Source of the DNA: Paenibacillus alba
Lineage (GTDB): Bacteria; Bacillota; Bacilli; Paenibacillales; NBRC-103111
DNA length: 64,000 nt
Reading direction: 5' to 3'
Assembly: GCF_013204855.1 (NCBI RefSeq)
Contig: NZ_JABMKZ010000012.1
Coordinates: forward strand, 1 to 64,000
The notes beneath the pieces are model-generated. The model had not been told where the DNA came from. It did not search any database and was given only the letters and a program-made list of their open reading frames with translations. Below are positions 49,898 to 58,205 of the stretch, piece by piece; position 1 is the stretch's first letter, and each line of letters starts with the position of its first letter. Made by a program: the position numbers and the translations under genes.

Positions 49898-51091
49898 TTA
49901 ACGCTGTTTCACTTTACGATCGAGTCGATAGCTGACAAGCCCAAGAATTAGCCCAACAATCGGCAGCAGAGCGCCCGCCCATGGCAAATAGGTAAGGCCC
50001 ATATGGGTGATGACCCACCCGCCGATAAAAGCGCCGCTAGCATTGCCAAGGTTATTGGCCGAATGGTTGGAGGTCGATGCGAGCATAGGCGCATCCTTAG
50101 CCATCGTCATGATGCGAAGCTGCAGGCCTGGCAGAATACCGAAGGCGGCTGCGCCCCAGATGAAGATCGTGATCACAGCGGCTGCCGGGAGATGCACGGT
50201 GAAGTTGAAGATGATCAGAATAAGGGCTAACGCCGCGTAGTTGCCAAGCAAAGCCGGCATGAGCTTCCAGTCTGCCAGCTTGCCGCCGATGATGTTGCCG
50301 AAGGTGACGCCGAAGCCGAATAGAACGAGAATCCATGCCACGTAATGCTCGGAGAAACCGGTCACTTGTTCCAATAGCGGCGTGATGTAGGTGAACACAG
50401 TGAACAAGCTTCCGCTTCCCAAAGCACCTACTAGCAGCATCAGCAGCAGCTGTATTAAGGCGCGGAATTGCTGGACAATGCCCGCGCTTTTCTCTTGCTG
50501 TACACGCGGGATGAAGAAGAGAATCCCGATGAGCGAGATGATGCCCATGATCACAATGGCGCCAAACGAGGCACGCCAGCCAAGCTGCTGCCCAATGAAG
50601 GTGCCGAAAGGAACACCCATAATATTGGCGATCGTTAGCCCCGCCATCATGACGGAAATGGCGCCGGCTCTACGTTCGGGGCGTACCAGATTCATGGCGA
50701 TGACGCCGCCGACACCGAAGAAGGTCCCGTGAGCCAGAGCCGTCACAATCCGCGCTCCCATGAGGATGGTATAAGTGGGAGCGATAACGCTGATCGCATT
50801 GCCCAGGATAAACAAGACCATCAGAAGGCAAAGAAGCAGCTTCTGGGGCAGCTTATTCGTGAATAAGGCGAGAATCGGAGCGCCGATCGCTACGCCCATG
50901 GCATAGCTCGTAATGAGCTGGCCTGCTTGCGGGATTGTGACCTGCAGATCCTGGGCGACATTGGGCAAGAGGCCCATAATGACGAACTCGGTCATGCCAA
51001 TGGCAAATGCGCCTGCGGTTAAAGAGAAAAGAGAAATCGGAAACCGCCCAGCAGGAGCTGATTGGCCTATTGCTGCTTGCTGATGACTCAT
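49898..51091 (-). CDS. MFS efflux transporter, DHA1 (AraJ-like)
   Basis: A 397-aa protein with 12 membrane segments. LTAGAFAIGMTEFVIMGLLP is the DHA1 first helix, PERRAGAISVMMAGLTIANIMGVPFGTFIGQ in pieces contains motif C. The ATG at 51091 gives the family's normal length; the frame is open to 51169 but the extra 26 residues are not hydrophobic. GGAAG stands about 8 nt upstream. It is divergent from the sugar ABC genes. Substrate unknown. Confidence 0.82.
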   Translation of the reverse strand: MSHQQAAIGQSAPAGRFPISLFSLTAGAFAIGMTEFVIMGLLPNVAQDLQVTIPQAGQLITSYAMGVAIGAPILALFTNKLPQKLLLCLLMVLFILGNAISVIAPTYTILMGARIVTALAHGTFFGVGGVIAMNLVRPERRAGAISVMMAGLTIANIMGVPFGTFIGQQLGWRASFGAIVIMGIISLIGILFFIPRVQQEKSAGIVQQFRALIQLLLMLLVGALGSGSLFTVFTYITPLLEQVTGFSEHYVAWILVLFGFGVTFGNIIGGKLADWKLMPALLGNYAALALILIIFNFTVHLPAAAVITIFIWGAAAFGILPGLQLRIMTMAKDAPMLASTSNHSANNLGNASGAFIGGWVITHMGLTYLPWAGALLPIVGLILGLVSYRLDRKVKQR

Positions 51092-51177
51092 AACAATGAC
51101 TTCCAGCCTCTCAAGTAGTCTAATTAGCTGCTTATACGCAGCGCTATACCCATGTTGCGTCAAGCGCACCTAATTGG

Positions 51178-51240
51178 TCAAGATAAGAGACGAAGAAATC
51201 AAAATAACGTTATATTTACCTTCTTCTCCTTCTCTATAAT
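51178..51240 (+). promoter_or_regulatory. Promoter of the sugar permease genes with a 21-bp-period direct repeat
   Basis: TCAAAATAACGT (51199-51210) ends exactly 24 bp before TATAAT (51235-51240). One helical period pair upstream lies TCAAGATAAGAG (51178-51189), matching 8 of 12 positions at 21-bp spacing. The binding-protein promoter at 56654 has the same motif, the same 21-bp repeat and the same 24-bp distance. This arrangement suits an AraC-type activator next to the -35 region. Confidence 0.65.
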
Positions 51241-51288
51241 GAGGCTATACAAGGTCAATCAAACATCAAGTAAGAGGTGAAGGATATC

Positions 51289-52224
51289 ATGTCTGCAACA
51301 ACAGAAGTGCTTACACAAGACAAGCCCATTCGATATAAACGCAATGTCCGCCGTCGTCAAGAGAACCTGGCTGGCTTCCTGTTCGTCAGTCCGATGCTGA
51401 TTGGCGTAACGGTGCTGACACTGCTCCCCATTATTGCTACATTCGTTCTTAGCTTTGCGGATTGGAACTTCGTTGCGGGAATGAGCGGCTTGAAATGGGT
51501 TGGCATAGAAAACTTTACGAAGCTGTTCGGAGACGCTGTTTTCATCAAATCGCTCAAAAACAATCTCATTTTCGTCCTCACCGTGCCCATTTATATGGCC
51601 GTATCTTTAATATTAGCGATTGTCATTAATAAGAACGTATATTGGAAAGGCTTTTTCAAAGTGGCCTATTTCATGCCTTATATCTCCAGCGTTGTTGCCG
51701 TAGCGGTCGTATGGCAGGTGCTGTTCCATCCATCAGCAGGTCCTGTCAATCAGTTCTTAATGTCACTGGGCTTCACAAACCCGCCGAAATGGATCGCAGA
51801 TCCGGCCTTCGCGTTGTCCTCGGTCATGATGATTTCCGTGTGGATTTCCATCGGCTTTAATATGATTATTTACATGGCAGGGCTGCAATCCATTCCCAGA
51901 GATCTGTATGAAGCTGCCGAGATCGATGGGGCGAATGCTTGGGTTCGTTTCCGCCGGATTACGCTTCCGATCTTGTCGCCAACCTCCTTTTTCTTATTGG
52001 TCACAGGGATTATTTCCACGTTTAAGGTGTTCGATTTAATCGCCGTACTGACCTCGGGAGGCCCGATTAATTCAACGAGCATGATCGTCTGGTACTTGTA
52101 CGATACGGCTTTTGTTAACCTTCGTGTAGGGTATGCCTCCTCAATGGCTGTCATCTTATTCGTCTGTGTATTATTCATCACGTTCCTGCAGTGGGCGGGA
52201 CAAAAGAAATGGGTCAATTACTAA
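51289..52224 (+). CDS. Sugar ABC transporter permease (MalF-like, CUT1)
   Basis: A 311-aa integral membrane protein with six segments (LAGFLFVSPMLIGVTVLTLL first). The EAA loop, YEAAEIDGANAWVRFRRITLP, is complete and contacts the ATPase. The CUT1 family moves di- and oligosaccharides. No ATPase is encoded in the locus; a shared MsmX-type ATPase is the usual partner in Bacillales. ATG at 51289 follows AGAGGTG; GTG at 51277 overlaps that site. Confidence 0.9.
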   Translation: MSATTEVLTQDKPIRYKRNVRRRQENLAGFLFVSPMLIGVTVLTLLPIIATFVLSFADWNFVAGMSGLKWVGIENFTKLFGDAVFIKSLKNNLIFVLTVPIYMAVSLILAIVINKNVYWKGFFKVAYFMPYISSVVAVAVVWQVLFHPSAGPVNQFLMSLGFTNPPKWIADPAFALSSVMMISVWISIGFNMIIYMAGLQSIPRDLYEAAEIDGANAWVRFRRITLPILSPTSFFLLVTGIISTFKVFDLIAVLTSGGPINSTSMIVWYLYDTAFVNLRVGYASSMAVILFVCVLFITFLQWAGQKKWVNY

Positions 52225-52242
52225 GCGTAGGAGGAACTTCTC

Positions 52243-53076
52243 ATGAAAGAACGGTTTAACTCATCAAAGCTGATTGCAACCATCATTCTGTTCATCATCA
52301 GTCTGATCTTCCTGCTCCCCTTCTTCTGGATGCTCTCGGCCTCCTTCAAAGTGGAAACGGATGTGTTCAAATACCCGATCGAGTGGATTCCATCGCATTG
52401 GAACGCTATCGAGAACTACAAGGAAGTCTGGTTTGGCAAAAATCCGTTTTACCTCTACTACTGGAACTCCATTAAAGTGTCAGTTATTACAACCTTCATT
52501 TCCTGTGTCGTTTCCGCGATGGCGGCGTACGGCTTCTCCAAGGTCGAATTCAAAGCCGGCAAGTGGCTATTCCTGATCGTACTGGCGACCTACATGGTGC
52601 CAAGCCAAGCGATTTTGATTCCGCAATTTATTTTATATCGCAATATTGGTTTGTTTAACAATCACTTCGGTCTCGTGCTCATCGGCTGTTTCAGCGTTCT
52701 CGGTACGTTCATGCTGCGTCAATTTTTTATGAGTATTCATAATGAATATTTGGAATCAGCCAAAATCGACGGGGCCGGCCATTGGCTGATCTTCTGGAAA
52801 ATTGCCTTCCCACTCGTCCGTCCAGCCGTTGCCACCTATGCCATTCTGCGTTTCATTTGGACATGGAATGACTATCAGAATGCTTTGATCTTCCTGCGTT
52901 CGGATAAATTGTTCACGATTCCGCTGGCGATGCAGAAATTTGCTTCCCTGAACGGGGAGTACTACTCGCTGATCATGGCGGCTGCCGTGTCGGCAATCAT
53001 TCCACTCTTAATCATCTTCATTATCGGGCAGAAGAGCGTAATTGAAGGTATAGCACTAGGCGGCGTTAAGGGTTAA
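52243..53076 (+). CDS. Sugar ABC transporter permease (MalG-like, CUT1)
   Basis: A 277-aa permease with six segments. The EAA loop is LESAKIDGAGHWLIFWKIAF. AGGAGGAACTTCTC precedes the ATG, 18 bp after the first permease. The pair forms the heterodimeric channel for the oligosaccharide delivered by the lipoprotein at 56773. Confidence 0.92.
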   Translation: MKERFNSSKLIATIILFIISLIFLLPFFWMLSASFKVETDVFKYPIEWIPSHWNAIENYKEVWFGKNPFYLYYWNSIKVSVITTFISCVVSAMAAYGFSKVEFKAGKWLFLIVLATYMVPSQAILIPQFILYRNIGLFNNHFGLVLIGCFSVLGTFMLRQFFMSIHNEYLESAKIDGAGHWLIFWKIAFPLVRPAVATYAILRFIWTWNDYQNALIFLRSDKLFTIPLAMQKFASLNGEYYSLIMAAAVSAIIPLLIIFIIGQKSVIEGIALGGVKG

Positions 53077-53133
53077 TCAAAAAAATAAATAGAGAACCAA
53101 TGGATGTCGTTTTTTGTCGACGCAACATTGGGT

Positions 53134-53139
53134 TATAAT
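53134..53139 (+). promoter_or_regulatory. Candidate -10 box for the kinase/regulator genes
   Basis: TATAAT 70 bp before the kinase start. No copy of the TCAAAATAACGT motif lies at the matching distance, so the two-component genes may have a basal promoter of their own. Confidence 0.4.
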
Positions 53140-53209
53140 GAGGTGAAGGGGAAGAGCTGAGGCTTCCTCTTTTGCTATTCATTCCATTGTAAAAAGGGGC
53201 GCTTGGGCT

Positions 53210-55027
53210 GTGAAGACCAAATACTCGATTAAATCGTTTCGCGGCAAATTAACCGTGGCCTTAATTGTCTGTATTTTGATACCGGCACTCCTCACATTGT
53301 TCATTTACAACTATTTAACTCGGGATGCAGTCAAAGATCAGGCGGTCTTGAATGCGCAACAAACGCTGCAGCTAGTGGACGGTCATGTGACAGGGACGCT
53401 CAAAAATATGCTGTATATCCTGAATTTCATTCAATATGACACGGGCATGAATATGACGTTTCAAGATTTCAGTTTGAAAAGCGGAGACATGAGCAACCCT
53501 TCATACGAAGAGTTCAGAGCCCGGCAAGAGGTTTTGATCAAATTGGAGACGATTACCGGGGCTGCGGAGACCAGTGCGGGGGAAAAGAGTTTTGTTACCG
53601 TTTTTCTTAACAATGGGACCTATTTCACGAACTATTGGATATCGGATTACGATCCAACTCGATTATTGAAGGAGTCCTGGCTTAACAAAGTACGGAGCTT
53701 GAAAGGAATTGAATCGTATTGGGTTGGCGAGTCGCCGACTCAATTCTTGCAGGATAAAGCGGATAGCCCGTATCAACTAACGGTGGCGAGGTCTCTTTCC
53801 AGCCAAAATGGGTTCATCGTGGTGACCATTCTGGAGAGGCAAATCGGCAATTATTTCAAAGAATTAGCGAAGAGCCAAGGGCAGGAAATTATTCTGCTCG
53901 ATAAGGATGATCGCATCCTGTCCCATGCGGACGTTTCGAAGATTGGCGAGGCGTTTCCTTATTTGAAGGAGCAGAACTCCAAGTCTCCGGAAATCGTCCA
54001 AATCGATCATCAGAATTATTTGATCTCCAAGCGGGAATTTCCAATGAACGGCTGGAAGCTGGTTTCGCTTATTCCTTACAGTCAAGCCGTGGGAACCATC
54101 AATGGGATTTTCGAAAATGTATTCACGCTTCAGGTTGTTTCTTTCATCCTATTTTTCATTCTGCTCATGGTGGCGATTCGCGCGTTCACAAGGCCGCTCG
54201 TGAAGCTGGATAAAGTAGCAACCTCGATCCAGCAAGGGAACCTCCATGTGCGCAGCGCCATTCGCGGTGAGGATGAAATCGGTCGACTAGGGAAGTCGTT
54301 TGACCAGATGCTGGATCACATCTCCGACATGATTATCGAAGTGACACACACGCAGGCACGCAAGCGCAAGGCAGAGCTGGATATGCTGCAAGCCCAAATC
54401 AATCCTCATTTCTTGTTCAATGTCCTGAACTCGATCCGAATGAAGGTGCTTGGCAGAGGGGATCGCGAAAGCGCCGATATGATCAGCTCCTTGTCCAAGC
54501 TTATGCGTATGACCATTCAAGACAAAGCCTATATTCTGCTGCACGATGAAGTGGATATTGTGATGGATTATATGAAGCTGATGAATATGCGGCAGAAGGA
54601 GAAAGTCACGCTGGAGACATACATTGATGCGGATGTGTTCTTGGAGCGGGTCCCCCGCTTTTTCTTGCAGCCGATCATCGAAAATGCTCTGATTCACGGT
54701 TTCAATCAGCAAGCCGGCACGATTACGTTGGAAGCACAGTTAGATGAAGGGTATATCCGTATTAGTGTCCGTGACAACGGTCAAGGCATGGATCCGATCA
54801 CACTTGCACGCTTAAGGAGTAAGCTGTTTGCACTTCCGGTAGAGACAGCACTCATAGAGCCGGACAAGAAGAAAGGGTTCTCTAGTATCGGATTGCCGAA
54901 CGTGAACGAACGAATGCGAATGACCTTTGGCGAGGCGTATCGGATGGAAGTAGACAGTGAAGAGGGAGTAGGCACATCTGTGACTTTGCTGATTCCCAAA
55001 CAAGAGGAGGTGCAGGAAGATGTATAA
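53210..55027 (+). CDS. Sensor histidine kinase, YesM family
   Basis: A 605-aa membrane kinase. TM1 (about 15-33), an extracytoplasmic dCache-like domain (34-300), TM2 (about 301-325), HAMP (325-378), the His_kinase domain with QAQINPHFLFNVLNSIRMKV (His400) and a HATPase ending with FSSIGLPNVNERMRMTFG. YesM-type kinases regulate carbohydrate uptake loci, sensing the sugar or its bound receptor outside the cell. GTG start with AAAGGGG about 10 nt upstream. It overlaps the response regulator by 8 nt. Confidence 0.92.
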   Translation: MKTKYSIKSFRGKLTVALIVCILIPALLTLFIYNYLTRDAVKDQAVLNAQQTLQLVDGHVTGTLKNMLYILNFIQYDTGMNMTFQDFSLKSGDMSNPSYEEFRARQEVLIKLETITGAAETSAGEKSFVTVFLNNGTYFTNYWISDYDPTRLLKESWLNKVRSLKGIESYWVGESPTQFLQDKADSPYQLTVARSLSSQNGFIVVTILERQIGNYFKELAKSQGQEIILLDKDDRILSHADVSKIGEAFPYLKEQNSKSPEIVQIDHQNYLISKREFPMNGWKLVSLIPYSQAVGTINGIFENVFTLQVVSFILFFILLMVAIRAFTRPLVKLDKVATSIQQGNLHVRSAIRGEDEIGRLGKSFDQMLDHISDMIIEVTHTQARKRKAELDMLQAQINPHFLFNVLNSIRMKVLGRGDRESADMISSLSKLMRMTIQDKAYILLHDEVDIVMDYMKLMNMRQKEKVTLETYIDADVFLERVPRFFLQPIIENALIHGFNQQAGTITLEAQLDEGYIRISVRDNGQGMDPITLARLRSKLFALPVETALIEPDKKKGFSSIGLPNVNERMRMTFGEAYRMEVDSEEGVGTSVTLLIPKQEEVQEDV

Positions 55028-56645
55028 AGTGATGCTCGTAGACGATGACTATCCCGTGTTGGAGCTGCTTTCCGGTGCGATTGATTGGGCGAAGCTGGAT
55101 ATGGAGCTGGTCGGGCTTTATGAAAATGGCGCTGTAGCGATGGAAGCGGCAGCCTTAGATATGCCTGACATTGTGGTGACCGATATCGGGATGCCCCGCA
55201 TGAACGGCTTGGAGCTGATTCGTGGTTTAAAGGATAAACATCCGGCTATTCGAGTCGCCATTCTTTCCTGTCATAATGAATTCCACTTCGCCCAGCAGGC
55301 CATGAAGCTTAATGTGCAGGAATACATGCTCAAGGATACGCTTAATCCAGAGGATTTGGAAAAGCTGCTGAAGCAGTTCAAAATCAGCCTGGATGAAGAA
55401 TATCATTCCCGGGAACGTCACAATCAGCTGCGGCATCTCGTTGATCGCAATCGGGAGCAGCATAAAGAGACATTCCTAAGAGCAACCATTCATGAGCCGG
55501 TGCTGAATGAAGTCTCCTGGATGCGCGAAGCCGAATCCTTCGGGTTCAGCCTCAAGGGGAGGACTTGCTTGCCTGTAGCCTGCTATATTGATGGGCAGCG
55601 GCTGGCGCGTCAGCGGTTCGTCAGTGACGATGTGCTGCGCTTCGCGCTCAATAACATCATGGAAGAGGTACTGAGCAGCGAAGAGCGGGAAGCAGTCCAT
55701 TTTGCCTACGATGTGCTGCGTTCGTTCATTTTCATTTCGGCTCCCGGCGGGATTAAGACCAATCCTTATGATCGTGCGCTGCCTCTTCTTGCTGAGCTTC
55801 AGCATGCGGTGGAGAAAACCTTGAAGATTAAGATTTCCTTTATCATAGGCAAAATCAGTGCTGCTCCATCGGAGATCAAACAGGAACTAAACGGCCTGTT
55901 AACGGCTAACGGGCAGCGGTTCTATATGGAGCCCAAAGCGATTGAGAAATGGAGAATCATGGCCTATTCCGGGCAGGATTTATTTGCGGTGTATGATGAA
56001 GCGGTCACGGCACTTAGGGAAATGCTGATCGAGAGCAACCCAGGCATGGTCCAGCCCATGGTCGAGAAATGGATGTCCTATTTGCGCGAGAATCGTTTTC
56101 CGCCGGAGACGGTGAGGGATTGGATTCTAAAGCTGGTGCTAGACTTAAAGCTGAAGCTGAAAAGCATGCAGCTGTTTCGGAACCATTTTTCCGTAGAGAT
56201 CCTGCACAAAGAACTGCTTGAAATGGATACGCTGCAGGAAATGGGAGAATGGATGATTCATTTCTTCTCCTCCTTTTTCCTAGTGGCCGAAGATGTGAAG
56301 GTTCTGAGCAAGCGCCCGGAGGTGTTGGATGCCTGCCAGTATGTTTCTTTGCATTTGAACAAGAAAATCTCACTGGATGAAGTATCGGAGCAACTGTTCT
56401 TGAACCCAAGCTATTTCAGTCGATTGTTTAAGAAAGAGACGGGGGAAACGTTCATTGAGTATGTAAATCGGATGAAAGTGGAGCGCGCCAAGGAACTGCT
56501 GGATCAGACGAATTTAGCGGTGTCCAAAATTGGCGAATCGCTGGGCTACGATAATCATAGCTATTTCATCAAAATGTTCAAAAGCGTCGCTGGCATGACA
56601 CCTCTCGAATATCGCGGATTAGCGGAGACGACGAGACAGCCCTAG
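55020..56645 (+). CDS. Response regulator with AraC-type DNA-binding domain, YesN family
   Basis: A 541-aa regulator. Receiver 1-120 with Asp55 (VVTDIGMPR) and Lys in YMLKDTL; a long middle region (about 130-430) of unassigned helical and beta structure; and a C-terminal AraC/XylS domain with two helix-turn-helices (ISLDEVSEQLFLNPSYFSRLFKKE and AVSKIGESLGYDNHSYFIKMFKSVAGMTP in pieces). It overlaps the kinase gene by 8 nt. It is the natural candidate to bind the 21-bp-period direct repeats before the permease and lipoprotein genes. Confidence 0.92.
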   Translation: MYKVMLVDDDYPVLELLSGAIDWAKLDMELVGLYENGAVAMEAAALDMPDIVVTDIGMPRMNGLELIRGLKDKHPAIRVAILSCHNEFHFAQQAMKLNVQEYMLKDTLNPEDLEKLLKQFKISLDEEYHSRERHNQLRHLVDRNREQHKETFLRATIHEPVLNEVSWMREAESFGFSLKGRTCLPVACYIDGQRLARQRFVSDDVLRFALNNIMEEVLSSEEREAVHFAYDVLRSFIFISAPGGIKTNPYDRALPLLAELQHAVEKTLKIKISFIIGKISAAPSEIKQELNGLLTANGQRFYMEPKAIEKWRIMAYSGQDLFAVYDEAVTALREMLIESNPGMVQPMVEKWMSYLRENRFPPETVRDWILKLVLDLKLKLKSMQLFRNHFSVEILHKELLEMDTLQEMGEWMIHFFSSFFLVAEDVKVLSKRPEVLDACQYVSLHLNKKISLDEVSEQLFLNPSYFSRLFKKETGETFIEYVNRMKVERAKELLDQTNLAVSKIGESLGYDNHSYFIKMFKSVAGMTPLEYRGLAETTRQP

Positions 56646-56653
56646 CAGAGAAG

Positions 56654-56716
56654 TCAAAATAACGTCGATAGTAGTCAATATCGCGTCATCTTTCCACATA
56701 TTCCCCTTGTTATAAT
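56654..56716 (+). promoter_or_regulatory. Promoter of the sugar-binding lipoprotein gene with a 21-bp-period direct repeat
   Basis: TCAAAATAACGT (56654-56665) and TCAATATCGCGT (56675-56686) are 21 bp apart, each preceded by AG. The second ends 24 bp before TATAAT (56711-56716). The same 24-bp distance and 21-bp period occur before the permease genes at 51178-51240. Confidence 0.7.
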
Positions 56717-56772
56717 GGGGGTGTACACGAGAGTTAAGCGCTTTAGCGAAACTAAATATCGGAGGGTCACTC

Positions 56773-58140
56773 ATGAAAAAGACAATAACAAGCATCATCT
56801 GTGGGGCTGTCACCATCTCTATGTTGGCAGGCTGTGGTACAGATAAACCTAATACGACTGCAACATCGACAGCAGCAGCTTCAGCGAAGCCGGTTACGAT
56901 CAAATTTCATGCTTACGGCAGCGAAGCTCAGCAAAACTGGAGCAAAATCATCGATGGCTTTCAAACGAAGAACCCGAACATCAAGGTTGACCTCATCAAC
57001 CTAAGTGAAAAAGGGGATACGCAAGAATACGCGAAGAAGCTGGATTTGTCCGCAGCATCCGGCGAAGATATGGACGTGATGATGTTCAGTGAAGCAGGCA
57101 TGTACGCGCAGCGTGTTGCGCTCGGCATGGTGGCTCCGCTTGATGATTATATCAGCAAAGAAGGCTACAAGGAGTCCGAAGAATATAAAGTAGATACACA
57201 GCTTAATGGCAAATACTATGCGCTTCCAGGGAAGTTCAACCCTTGGTACGTTATGCTGAACACCGATCATCTGAAGGAAGCCGGTCTGGAAGTTCCGAAG
57301 GATTGGACATGGACGGAGTTCCAGGATTATGCCAAAAAGCTGACCAAAGGCGACGGTCCGACGAAGCGTTACGGTACTTATTTCCACGGTCCTCAAGGCG
57401 GCGGCTGGCTTGAATTCATGCGTTTGGCGCTGGCGAATCAACCAGACAACAGTGATTACTTGAAGGCAGACGGTACGTCCAACTTGGATAGCCCGCTGTT
57501 CCGCAAATCCGTTGAGATGCGCTACCAAATGGAGAAAGTGGACAAGTCCTCGACGCCTTATACAGATATGATTTCGCAAAAGCTGAATTATCGTCCGCAA
57601 TTTTTCAACCAAAGCGCAAGCATGATTGTCATCGGCAGCTGGATGAACTCAGAGATCGGCGGTACCGACCAGTTCCCGCTTAATTTCAAAGCGGCTGTAG
57701 CGCCATTCCCTAAAAACAATGCTTCAGATCCAAGCGGTTATTCCATGGTTACAACAGATTTCTATGCGGTTTCTGCCAAAGCGAAACATCCGCAAGAGGC
57801 TTACCAATTTATTCGTTACCTGACAACAGATGGTATTCTTGTGCAAGGGAAGTATGTCCCATCCTGGTCTAAAGTTAAAAACGATCAACTGGGTCAAATT
57901 GTAGATACCATCCTCAAAGGCACCAAAAACCCAGAGAAGGTAGACAGAGATTCCTTGATTACGGTGTTGACGAATGCAAGAGCTTCTAAATTGGTGCCTC
58001 CTGCAACTTATCAAGCCGACGTGTATAAAGCGTTGAATGAAGAGTATGAGAAGCTTATTCTAGATAAGCAAAATCTAGATGCTATGATCAAAAATTCGCA
58101 AGATCGCACACAGAAAATTATTGATGCTGCTAAGAAGTAG
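56773..58140 (+). CDS. Sugar-binding lipoprotein of a CUT1 ABC transporter
   Basis: A 455-aa extracellular receptor lipoprotein. The lipobox is SMLAGC with the lipidated Cys21, then a TATSTAAASAK linker. The SBP fold follows (ITIKFHAYGSEAQQNWSKII... and NPWYVMLNTDHLKEAGLEVPKDWTWTEFQDYAKKL in pieces), with the family end ILDKQNLDAMIKNSQDRTQK. It feeds the two permeases upstream in the locus. It has its own promoter with the shared direct repeat and ends at a terminator, so it is made at higher level and independently, as is usual. Confidence 0.92.
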   Translation: MKKTITSIICGAVTISMLAGCGTDKPNTTATSTAAASAKPVTIKFHAYGSEAQQNWSKIIDGFQTKNPNIKVDLINLSEKGDTQEYAKKLDLSAASGEDMDVMMFSEAGMYAQRVALGMVAPLDDYISKEGYKESEEYKVDTQLNGKYYALPGKFNPWYVMLNTDHLKEAGLEVPKDWTWTEFQDYAKKLTKGDGPTKRYGTYFHGPQGGGWLEFMRLALANQPDNSDYLKADGTSNLDSPLFRKSVEMRYQMEKVDKSSTPYTDMISQKLNYRPQFFNQSASMIVIGSWMNSEIGGTDQFPLNFKAAVAPFPKNNASDPSGYSMVTTDFYAVSAKAKHPQEAYQFIRYLTTDGILVQGKYVPSWSKVKNDQLGQIVDTILKGTKNPEKVDRDSLITVLTNARASKLVPPATYQADVYKALNEEYEKLILDKQNLDAMIKNSQDRTQKIIDAAKK

Positions 58141-58167
58141 TTTCTGGTATAGTCAAGAGGAAAGCGC

Positions 58168-58200
58168 AAACAGGGAGAACTTCGGTTCTCCCTGTTTGTT
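58168..58200 (+). terminator. Terminator after the binding lipoprotein
   Basis: AAACAGGGAGAAC TTCG GTTCTCCCTGTTT, a UUCG-loop stem followed by GTT. It may limit readthrough into the lyase gene. Confidence 0.85.
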
Positions 58201-58205
58201 AACGG

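Noticed and set aside
53085-53135. Terminator after the second sugar permease
   Set aside because: CCAATG and CATTGG could pair around a long loop, but the stem is short and no T run follows.
57001-57612. 203-codon minus-strand frame
   Set aside because: Antisense to the sugar-binding lipoprotein gene.
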